Shown: one piece after another, positions 18,202 to 25,474 of the stretch | Layout of the letters: each line of letters starts with the position of its first letter | Position numbering within the stretch: position 1 is the stretch's first letter | Notes under the pieces: model-generated | Databases searched by the model: none | Seen by the model: the letters and a program-made list of their open reading frames with translations, nothing else | What the model was told of the DNA's origin: nothing | Source of the DNA: Chitinophagaceae bacterium | GTDB lineage: Bacteria > Bacteroidota > Bacteroidia > Chitinophagales > Chitinophagaceae | Length of the DNA: 64,000 nucleotides | Assembly: GCA_947454235.1 (NCBI GenBank) | Contig: CANGIY010000001.1 | Span: 186,001-250,000, forward strand | Direction of reading: 5' to 3' | Position numbers and translations under genes: made by a program

Positions 18202-19857
18202 ATGGCAAACAGGGTGAATACAGTTCAAAAGCTATTGGAGGTTTTGAGATTTCAAAGTCGGGAAATTTATACCATTTATTTTTTCGCCATTTTTTCGGGT
18301 ATCGTTCAGTTGTCGGTACCTGTCGGGGTACAGTCTATTATCAGTTTTGTGATGGGCGGTTCAATGTCTACATCACTTGTGGTTTTGATTGTCTTTGTAA
18401 TTGCCGGAGTATTTGCGACAGGAATGCTGCAAGTGGCTCAAATGAAAATTATCGAAAGAATTCAGCAATTATTGTTTGTTCGGTATTCACTTATTTACGC
18501 AGAATCGATTCCTAAATTGAGTTTGTCGGAGACACAAGGTTATTACCTTCCGGAGTTGAGTAACAAGTTTTTTGACATCATTTCACTGCAAAAGGGTATT
18601 TCGAAAATTTTGTTGGATTTGCCGGCAGCATCCATTCAAATTCTGTTTGGATTAATTCTTCTTTCATTTTACCACCCGGTTTTTATCTTTTTTGGTTTGT
18701 TGTTACTCACTATATTATTTGTTATTCTTCGACAAACAGGGAACCGAGGTTTACAGACCAGTTTGGCAAAAAGCGATTACAAATACAAAGTGGCGTCGTT
18801 TTTGCAGGAATTGTCAAGGTTCAGTGCAACCTACAAATTTGCTAAAGACGATTCCATGCACATAAAAATGACTGATAGCTATCTAAGCGGTTATTTGGCA
18901 GCGGCAACTGAGCATTTTAAAATACTCCTTTTACAATACCGTACGTTGATTGGGTTTAAAGTAACAATCATTGGTGCCATGTTGATTGTTGGTTCTTACT
19001 TATTGGTTGAACAGCAATTGAACATTGGGCAATTTATCGCAGCTGAAATGGTGATCATGATGGTTATTGAATCGGTTGAAAAATTGATTGTAAACCTTGA
19101 TAAAATCTACGACGTGCTCACAAGCGTTGAAAAAATAAACAAATTGCCCGACTTGCCCAAAGAGCATTCAGGTTCAATGAAATTTGAAAAAGCCGATGGT
19201 GGTGTAGAAATTGAAGCCAGTCAGTTGACAATATGCGTCGGCGATAAAACGGTACTTGAAAACGCAGCGTTCAAAATTGCACCGGGTGAAAAAGTTGTTC
19301 TCACCGGCAATCAGGGTTCCGGTAAGTCCACATTACTCAAAGTGATTGGTGGCATATACGACGCTTATTCAGGGTCGCTGAACCTGAATGGTATACCGAT
19401 GGGCAATTTCGATGCATCGACAGTGCGGGAACACGTAGGTGTGGTATTGACCTCACAGAGTATTTTCCGGGGTACCATCATGGAGAACATTCTTATGGGA
19501 GGCACCAATGTAAATATGCAAAAGTTGGTAATGCTCAGCGAATTGGTTGGTTTGGGTGATTTCATCAAAAGCAAAAAAGAAGGATTCGATTTTCAGTTGC
19601 AGCCTACGGGGTTTCATCTGCCGGGAAATACGGTGAGGAAAATTTTGTTGTTGCGCGCCCTCATCCACGAGCCAGAACTGTTGTTACTTGAAGAGCCTTG
19701 GGTAGGTATGGAGGACCGATATGTGTTGCAAATCAAGCAGTATCTGCTTCAAATTCCACGAACAACGGTAATAGTGGTTACTACAGATAAGGATTATGCT
19801 GAAAAGTGCGATCAGGTGTTGGTTATTGAAAATCAAAACGTAAAAAAGGTTAGATAA
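18202..19857 (+). CDS. ABC exporter (membrane plus ATPase fusion) with degenerate ATPase motifs
   Basis: The 551-residue product has a type-I exporter membrane domain with about six hydrophobic segments (about 22-45, 57-78, two in 145-182, two in 250-300), then an ATPase domain from about 340. Walker A is intact (GNQGSGKST, 369-377) and the Q-loop is present (TSQSIF). The signature that is normally LSGGQ reads LPGNT (473-477), Walker B reads LLLLEE with Glu in place of Asp (493-498), and the switch histidine is replaced by Thr (T528 in VVTTDKD). There is no N-terminal C39 peptidase domain. With HlyD and TolC partners directly downstream it forms a type I secretion-like operon. The substrate is unknown, and ATPase activity is doubtful. 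Confidence 0.88.
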   Translation: MANRVNTVQKLLEVLRFQSREIYTIYFFAIFSGIVQLSVPVGVQSIISFVMGGSMSTSLVVLIVFVIAGVFATGMLQVAQMKIIERIQQLLFVRYSLIYAESIPKLSLSETQGYYLPELSNKFFDIISLQKGISKILLDLPAASIQILFGLILLSFYHPVFIFFGLLLLTILFVILRQTGNRGLQTSLAKSDYKYKVASFLQELSRFSATYKFAKDDSMHIKMTDSYLSGYLAAATEHFKILLLQYRTLIGFKVTIIGAMLIVGSYLLVEQQLNIGQFIAAEMVIMMVIESVEKLIVNLDKIYDVLTSVEKINKLPDLPKEHSGSMKFEKADGGVEIEASQLTICVGDKTVLENAAFKIAPGEKVVLTGNQGSGKSTLLKVIGGIYDAYSGSLNLNGIPMGNFDASTVREHVGVVLTSQSIFRGTIMENILMGGTNVNMQKLVMLSELVGLGDFIKSKKEGFDFQLQPTGFHLPGNTVRKILLLRALIHEPELLLLEEPWVGMEDRYVLQIKQYLLQIPRTTVIVVTTDKDYAEKCDQVLVIENQNVKKVR

Positions 19858-19858
19858 T

Positions 19859-21157
19859 ATGCAGGAGGTAGTAAAACGTTTAGGTGGAGTTCGTTTAGAA
19901 TCAGTGGGAATGATATATCTCGAAGGCAGGAAGAGCACTATTAAATACTGGTTAATTGGTGTAACAGTACTTGCGATGATGACACTGTTTTTACCCTGGA
20001 CACAGAATATTAGAGCAAAAGGGTTGGTTACTTCAAGAAGGCAGGAGCAGCGACCACAGGAAATTAACACAATTATTGCGGGGAAGATTACAAAATGGTA
20101 TGTGAAGGAAGGTGATGTGGTGAAAAAGGGAGATACGTTGGTGCAATTGGGGGAAATAAAGGATAGTTACCTCGATCCGGCTTTTGTTGAGAGAACATCA
20201 GAACAATTAGATGCTAAAAAAGGAGGTTTGGAGGCGTACAAGCAGAAGCAATCTTTCATCGATGCCCAAATTGCTGCAATGGAAAACAACCTGCAAATAA
20301 AAACAGGGCAGTTGCAACGGAAAATTGTGAGTGATAGCATGGAAATGAACGCAGCCAACACTGATTTCAAGATTGCAGAAGAACAATATAGACGCATTAA
20401 AATTATGCGCGACAGCGGTTTGGCTTCTACAATGCAGGTAGAACAGAGAAATCAGTACTTGCAGGCGGCTCTTGCAAAAAAGACTTCAGCGCAAATAAAA
20501 TATAGGAATACGTGTTCGGAACTGACGCAAGCAAAACAAGATTATCTCGAGAAAATGATGAAGGCGAGCAGTGAGAAAGCATCTGTTTCGGGTGAGTTGG
20601 CTACGGGTAATGCGGAGATAGCAAAGCTTTCGAATCAATTAACTAACTACACCATAAGAAACGGAATGTACTACATTCTTGCCCCGCAAGATGGGCAGAT
20701 TGTTCAGGCAAATAAAGCAGGTATAAACGAAATAGTAAAGGAGGGAGAAAAAATTGCTGAGATAGTACCTGACCAAAACGATTTGGCGGTAGAGATGTTT
20801 GTAAAACCCGTTGATTTGCAACTTTTGAAAGAGGGCCAAACAGTACGGTTTTTATTCGATGGATTTCCGGCAATAGTCTTCAGCGGTTGGCCACAAGCTA
20901 GCTACGGTACATTTGAAGGGACAATAGTCGCAATAGAAAATGCGGCAGATGAAAAAGGGAAATTCAGGGTGTTGGTGTCAGAAGGTGGGGCTGCCCGTAA
21001 ATGGCCTCCAGGACTGAGAATAGGTACGGGTGCGCAATGTATCGCTTTATTGAAGAGTGTGCCGATATGGTATGAATTGTGGAGGAACATCAACGGTTTC
21101 CCGCCGGAATATTACGAAAAACAAAAAGCAAAGAGTGATGATAAGTATAAAAAGTAG
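19859..21157 (+). CDS. HlyD-family periplasmic adaptor (membrane fusion protein)
   Basis: The 432-residue product has a single N-terminal membrane segment at about 28-48 (YWLIGVTVLAMMTLFLPW). A biotinyl/lipoyl-like hairpin follows (TIIAGKITKWYVKEGDVVKKGDTLVQL), then a long alpha-helical coiled-coil region about 105-265 and a second lipoyl half (YYILAPQDGQIVQANKAG). The C-terminal beta-barrel region follows (AVEMFVKPVDLQLLKEGQTVRFLFDG). This is the order found in HlyD/EmrA adaptors, which bridge an inner-membrane transporter to a TolC-type duct. It begins one base after the stop of the ABC gene, and its 3' end overlaps the TolC gene, so the three form one operon. Confidence 0.92.
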   Translation: MQEVVKRLGGVRLESVGMIYLEGRKSTIKYWLIGVTVLAMMTLFLPWTQNIRAKGLVTSRRQEQRPQEINTIIAGKITKWYVKEGDVVKKGDTLVQLGEIKDSYLDPAFVERTSEQLDAKKGGLEAYKQKQSFIDAQIAAMENNLQIKTGQLQRKIVSDSMEMNAANTDFKIAEEQYRRIKIMRDSGLASTMQVEQRNQYLQAALAKKTSAQIKYRNTCSELTQAKQDYLEKMMKASSEKASVSGELATGNAEIAKLSNQLTNYTIRNGMYYILAPQDGQIVQANKAGINEIVKEGEKIAEIVPDQNDLAVEMFVKPVDLQLLKEGQTVRFLFDGFPAIVFSGWPQASYGTFEGTIVAIENAADEKGKFRVLVSEGGAARKWPPGLRIGTGAQCIALLKSVPIWYELWRNINGFPPEYYEKQKAKSDDKYKK

Positions 21158-22541
21158 TCTGGCTTTGTTCGTCGGTTTGTTACTTTCAGCCACATTAATG
21201 GCAAATGATACAGTGCGGGTACTTGGGTTGGAAAGTTTCATGAACATCGTACGAACGTATCATCCTGTTGTTAGAGTAGCAACGATTCAGGTCGATAAAT
21301 CAAAGGCAGAAGTGCTGAAATCGAGGGGCGCCTTTGATCCGGGGTTTACCAGTGCAACAGAAAGTAAAACATTGGGCGATAAACAATACTTCAATTATAC
21401 CCGGCATGAATTGTTGATTCCAACATGGTATGGAGTTGATATTAAAGCAGGGGTTGATAAAGCGGAGGGGTATTACCTAAATCCTGAGTCTACAAAAGGT
21501 AGCGTAGGGTATGTGGGTGTGAAAGTTCCGGCGAATGCCCTGTTTTTTGACAAACGCCGTGCTGCGTTACAGCAAGCGCAAGCCATGAAGAAAGTGAGTG
21601 AAGAAGAACGCAGGTTGACAGTTAATGATTTGATATATGAAGCTATTGGAGCGTATATGAACTGGGTGAGGGAATACCAGATATATTCTAGAACAATGGC
21701 ATTGGTAAGGTCAAACGAAGCGCGTCTTAGTTTCCTGAAAACAGAAGTAGTACAAGGCAGCCGTCCGGGTATAGATACAATTGAGGCGCTGGGACAGTTA
21801 ATGGCTCTCAGGCAACAGGCTGAAAGTGCATCTTTGAGTTATCAGAATGCAGCCTTGGAGCAGGCGAACTATTTGTGGTTGGAGAACGATGTGCCGGCGA
21901 AGTGGTACGACAACATTGTGCCCGATACTTCAATACTTGAAGCGCAATTGAGTAAGAATTCCGTACAACTCGATTCTTTGCTGGCGCTTGTAAGTAATCA
22001 CCCCAAATACCAAATGCTATGGAGAAAGATGGACGCTTTGAAAATTGACAAAAAGCTAAAACAGCAAAGTCTTTTACCTAAGCTAAGCGTTTCGGGGAGC
22101 TTGTTATCGAAAGATTTTAAATCGCCGGGTGAGCAATTTTATGAAGCCCTGGGTGCCAACAATAAAGTAGGCATAGAATTTTCTTTACCGTTGTTGATGA
22201 GAGAGGCACGGGGTGCAGTAAAGGGTGCCGCTTTGAAAATAGAAGAAACTGATATAGAAAAGGAGCAAGCAGGGTATAAAATTGAAAACAAGATTAGAGC
22301 AAGCTACAATGAATTTAATTCACTGTGCGAACAGGTTGAACACTACAGCAATGTGGTTAAATATGCGGAGGTGATGCTGCGTAGTGAGCGTCAAAAGTAT
22401 GAGCTGGGTGAGTCAACGCTTTTTATGATCAATGCTCGTGAATTGAAATTACTGGAGTCTGTTCAGAAGCTTACAGAACTAAAAGCAAAAAAGCAAAAAG
22501 CATGGTATGCTGTACAGTATGCCGCAGGAATATTGAACTAA
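21138..22541 (+). CDS. TolC-family outer-membrane efflux protein
   Basis: The ATG at 21138 gives 467 residues with signal peptide MISIKSSLALFVGLLLSATLMA. The frame extends upstream to 21057 inside hlyD, but a signal peptide at the true N-terminus is expected. Two long helical regions (about 150-245 and 345-465) with heptad-like Ala/Leu/Glu/Gln patterns match the two TolC repeats, and GIDTIEALGQLMALRQQAE is a typical coiled-coil stretch. The start overlaps the hlyD stop by 20 bp, indicating translational coupling. The protein should form the outer-membrane duct for the HlyD/ABC pair. Confidence 0.87.
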   Translation: MISIKSSLALFVGLLLSATLMANDTVRVLGLESFMNIVRTYHPVVRVATIQVDKSKAEVLKSRGAFDPGFTSATESKTLGDKQYFNYTRHELLIPTWYGVDIKAGVDKAEGYYLNPESTKGSVGYVGVKVPANALFFDKRRAALQQAQAMKKVSEEERRLTVNDLIYEAIGAYMNWVREYQIYSRTMALVRSNEARLSFLKTEVVQGSRPGIDTIEALGQLMALRQQAESASLSYQNAALEQANYLWLENDVPAKWYDNIVPDTSILEAQLSKNSVQLDSLLALVSNHPKYQMLWRKMDALKIDKKLKQQSLLPKLSVSGSLLSKDFKSPGEQFYEALGANNKVGIEFSLPLLMREARGAVKGAALKIEETDIEKEQAGYKIENKIRASYNEFNSLCEQVEHYSNVVKYAEVMLRSERQKYELGESTLFMINARELKLLESVQKLTELKAKKQKAWYAVQYAAGILN

Positions 22542-22547
22542 ATAAAA

Positions 22548-22574
22548 CCTGCTCAACAATATTTGTTGAGCGGG
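22548..22574 (-). terminator. Terminator overlapping the 3' end of the TetR gene
   Basis: The stem cctgctcaacaa / ttgttgagcggg (12 bp, one G-T pair) encloses a three-base loop. On the minus strand it is followed by ttttattt. It includes the TetR stop codon, so it ends TetR transcription, and it may also slow plus-strand transcripts from the TolC gene. Confidence 0.7.
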
Positions 22575-23233
22575 CTGTACACTAATTCTTCTAAAAACTT
22601 CATCAAATCATTTCCACCCACTGCCTGCCCGAAGTCGGTAAGACGCGGTAGGTGTTCCTGAAAGTAATATTGATGATGGGCAGTTTCAATAACTGTACTT
22701 GCTAGTGAGTGCGGGAACGGAAATGCAGGGCTATAGCCCAGAAACACGTCGGCTATTCGCTGGCACAAATCTTTGTAGGGTTTAAATAAAAGCGATTTGT
22801 TGTCTTCATCTATGTGTTTCGTGAAGTACGATTTATTGCCTTCAGCAATCACAACGCTATGTAATTTCCGCTCGTTAATGTGTTCAGATGTAATAGAATT
22901 GTTGCCTACTGAAATAAGGAGGTTCAGCAGTATTTGAATTTTAGCACCAGGGTCGGTGATGTTATTGGTCTGAAATACAAACTGGTACTCAAGCCATGTC
23001 CAATACCAGGTAGTGAGGTAGGTAAGCAGCCGGTGCTTGTTTTCAAAATATCTATAAACGCCAGCTTCGGTGGTGCCGATAGCCTTAGCTAGTTTTTTAA
23101 AAGTGAAATCCTCAAATCCTGTATCATGAATGAGTTCTATCCCATACTTAATGATGTTTTTCCCAAGCTCAGAACTTTCTGGGTCACGTAGATAGAGGTT
23201 ATGGTTCATTTTAAAATGAACGTGTAGTTGCAT
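22553..23233 (-). CDS. TetR-family transcriptional regulator
   Basis: The 226-residue product has an N-terminal TetR DNA-binding domain at about 22-70: IIKYGIELIHDTGFEDFTFKKLAKAIGTTEAGVYRYFENKHRLL, which contains the helix-turn-helix and the 'YRYF.NK..L' end of the family. The C-terminal ~150 residues are helical and divergent, as usual for the ligand domain. The gene converges on the TolC gene. Its own promoter carries a 22-bp perfect palindrome that is the likely operator. Control of the exporter operon is possible from proximity but is not shown: no second full copy of the palindrome is seen at the operon promoter. Confidence 0.9.
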   Translation of the reverse strand: MQLHVHFKMNHNLYLRDPESSELGKNIIKYGIELIHDTGFEDFTFKKLAKAIGTTEAGVYRYFENKHRLLTYLTTWYWTWLEYQFVFQTNNITDPGAKIQILLNLLISVGNNSITSEHINERKLHSVVIAEGNKSYFTKHIDEDNKSLLFKPYKDLCQRIADVFLGYSPAFPFPHSLASTVIETAHHQYYFQEHLPRLTDFGQAVGGNDLMKFLEELVYSPLNKYC

Positions 23234-23249
23234 GTCAGAAATGTTTGCA

Positions 23250-23286
23250 CAAAGTTACATTGTTTTACTATTCTTGAGAATAGTAA
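23250..23286 (-). promoter_or_regulatory. TetR promoter with 22-bp palindromic operator
   Basis: The minus-strand -7 element TAACTTTG (23250-23257) lies 16 nt upstream of the ATG at 23233. Beginning 7 bp further upstream is a perfect inverted repeat, arms TTACTATTCT / AGAATAGTAA around a TG centre (23265-23286). The palindrome covers the spacer and the place where the -33 element should be; no TTG is seen there. This is a textbook position for an autorepressor. Confidence 0.8.
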
Positions 23287-23372
23287 TGCTATTATTTTTG
23301 CGTGAAAAATGAAACGGAAGGTGTTTTTTTAAAGTAATTGTCTAAAGATACGACTTATTAAATAGGTGAAAT

Positions 23373-24629
23373 TTAAACAAGCGCTTCATGCCCAATTTCA
23401 TCAGCATTGGCGCCACGTTTCAGGCTGATTGTTTCCCAGAATACCACAGCCCATAAAATAATACATGGCAACACCTTGATTTTATAGGGGTAATAAAAGG
23501 TGTGTCTTACAATTGGGGGGAACACATCGGTAGTACCAAGGCAAGTGACTATAAATGCAAAAACAATTAAAGCAGTTCGCCAAGTGGCTTTAGGCGAACT
23601 ATAGTACCACACTGCACCCCCTGCAATTGCAATAACAAATGTGGGTGATTCAGCTTTATGGTTGAATATTACCACCCATAATAACATGGATGCCAACAAC
23701 AGCATTTGGTAGCTTTTGTTGGTGAAGTTTTTAAAGTTGATAAACTGCGCAAGGAACAATAAAATGCCTGCAATACTCACAGCCGCCTTTACGTCATTCA
23801 GTCCAAACCATGTTGAAAGCCAGCCCGCCACTGATAGCCCGGTGGCTTCTGAAGCATCAGCTTTCAATAAGATGCCCCAGTTCTGGTACTGCCACAATAG
23901 TGTTTTTAAAGGGGTCACGAAAAGTGGTAAAGCCCCCAACACCACAAACCACAATGCAGAATAAAGCACAAACTTCACGCGCTGTTTTGGGAAGAAAAGG
24001 AACATGCAAAACCCGATAGCCCCATAAACTTTGATATACACCGAAAGCACCAGCCATAGCGCTGCCCATCCGGTTTTTCCTTTATTCAGGCAGCCATAAG
24101 CACCAATCAACAGCGCAGCCATTAGTCCATTGCTTTGGTGGTTTTGCAGTGAGGTTAGAAGTTCTAACGCCACAAACCATGTTAGGTATATTTGTTTTTT
24201 TTCAGTGATTGGAAGGGTTCTAATGGCGAAAAACAGAGAAAGTGCATTAATGATGTTCCAGATTGAAAGTCCAACAGCATCAGGCAGGTAAGCCATTGGC
24301 GCCATTAGAAACGAGAAAGTGGGGCTGTATTTATAAAAATCCCAATGACAATCGGGGTACAGACCATACAGGTTTTTACCATCTAAAAGATGGAAGTATG
24401 ACCACTTAAAAATGAGATAATTATTGTATTCGGTCAGTTGTTTGCCCGCAAATTGGTTGTACAATTCGGGCTTGTTCATTATGTCGGGAGGTAGTGTGCC
24501 TGGTGCCGGAGGGTAGTAAGCGTGGGTGCCCTGAAAATAAAACTGCAGTGCTGCTACAATGGCTGCGAGCATGTACACTATGAAAAGTGTTTGAGGCTTT
24601 AGCGCAATATTTTTCAGTTTCTCGAGCAT
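23373..24629 (-). CDS. Polytopic membrane protein, GT87/DUF2029 glycosyltransferase family
   Basis: The ATG at 24627-24629 gives 418 residues; an upstream TTG would add seven. The protein is almost entirely hydrophobic, with about ten membrane segments. After the first segment a loop reads NNYLIFKWSYFHLLDGKNLYG and YKYSPTFSFLMAPMAYLP, the conserved 'Y.YSP....ll.P.a.lp' region of GT87/DUF2029 (mannosyltransferase-like GT-C) proteins. A second conserved part, NHQSNGLMAALLIGAYGCL, follows ('GQ.n......l...a'). Members transfer sugars from polyprenyl-phosphate donors; the acceptor is unknown. An exact TAnnTTTG element (TACTTTTG, 24670-24677) drives it. Nothing nearby is an obvious pathway partner. 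Confidence 0.8.
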   Translation of the reverse strand: MLEKLKNIALKPQTLFIVYMLAAIVAALQFYFQGTHAYYPPAPGTLPPDIMNKPELYNQFAGKQLTEYNNYLIFKWSYFHLLDGKNLYGLYPDCHWDFYKYSPTFSFLMAPMAYLPDAVGLSIWNIINALSLFFAIRTLPITEKKQIYLTWFVALELLTSLQNHQSNGLMAALLIGAYGCLNKGKTGWAALWLVLSVYIKVYGAIGFCMFLFFPKQRVKFVLYSALWFVVLGALPLFVTPLKTLLWQYQNWGILLKADASEATGLSVAGWLSTWFGLNDVKAAVSIAGILLFLAQFINFKNFTNKSYQMLLLASMLLWVVIFNHKAESPTFVIAIAGGAVWYYSSPKATWRTALIVFAFIVTCLGTTDVFPPIVRHTFYYPYKIKVLPCIILWAVVFWETISLKRGANADEIGHEALV

Positions 24630-24669
24630 TGTTGAAAATCGATGTTGCAATAAGTGCTATCAATGGTTA

Positions 24670-24677
24670 CAAAAGTA
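24670..24677 (-). promoter_or_regulatory. -7 promoter element of the GT87-like gene
   Basis: The minus-strand TACTTTTG matches TAnnTTTG exactly and lies 40 nt upstream of the ATG at 24629. No clear -33 element is seen. Confidence 0.5.
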
Positions 24678-24748
24678 AATGAAAGCTTGAGAATTGAAGT
24701 AATCAATGCAAACAACAAAATGTATAAATGCAGCAAAGCACTACGGGG

Positions 24749-25474
24749 TTACAGTATCGACCAAGTGATATTGCGGTCGGCATACTTGCCCCAGTCACTG
24801 AAACTTTCTTTGAGGGTTTGTACGAGCGACTTAGTATCTATTTTCTTGCCTTTTTCATTGATTTTTAGATCTTTTACGTCAGGGTTCACAGTTTCTATCT
24901 TTGTGGCGGTCCAGGTGGTGTGAAGACGGGGTATCGCAATCTCCAATATCATTCCCGGCAGGTTGCCAAAACACTCAGGACCACCCGGTAGCGGAATGTC
25001 TTCAGCATAAAAAGCAACAACATACACCGAGTCGCAAATTACACCTACAGCCTTTCTGCATTGATGCCCGGCAATGGTTCTGATTTCATCTTTCGATTTC
25101 CAAACAATTTTTTTGAAAGTGTCTTCAACCATAAAGGTTTGTTCGTAGATGTTTTTACGCGACTTGAACTTTTTTGTTTTGAAATTACACAATACCTGAT
25201 TGTCAGATCCCGGCTGGTCGGTGTACCATGATTTTGGATTGTCTGTTTCTCGTCCCGGTTTGTAAACTGAAGTGCCGGTATCAAAATAAAGGTCAAAGTA
25301 GTGAACTACATTTTTTGGTACGTTCGCCTTCACTCTTTCAAACCATTCTTCACCCTTCATCAAGTTATGAATGTTCTTTTTTCGCTCAAACTCAATTTTC
25401 CCCGAAAACACAAGTTGAGCGTTTGCACAAAAGCTGAGTACCAAAAAAGCAATTATAAGAGAAATTCTAGTCAT
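24749..25474 (-). CDS. GLPGLI-family secreted protein
   Basis: The ATG at 25472-25474 gives 241 residues with signal peptide MTRISLIIAFLVLSFCANAQ. The frame is open further upstream, inside the barrel gene. The family motif appears as GNLPGMILEI, following a conserved AGHQCRKA and FYAEDIPLPGGPECF segment, as in TIGR01200 GLPGLI proteins. These are periplasmic Bacteroidota proteins of unknown function, commonly encoded just after an outer-membrane barrel. Here the start overlaps the barrel stop by 8 bp, so the two are probably cotranslated and work together. Confidence 0.88.
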   Translation of the reverse strand: MTRISLIIAFLVLSFCANAQLVFSGKIEFERKKNIHNLMKGEEWFERVKANVPKNVVHYFDLYFDTGTSVYKPGRETDNPKSWYTDQPGSDNQVLCNFKTKKFKSRKNIYEQTFMVEDTFKKIVWKSKDEIRTIAGHQCRKAVGVICDSVYVVAFYAEDIPLPGGPECFGNLPGMILEIAIPRLHTTWTATKIETVNPDVKDLKINEKGKKIDTKSLVQTLKESFSDWGKYADRNITWSIL

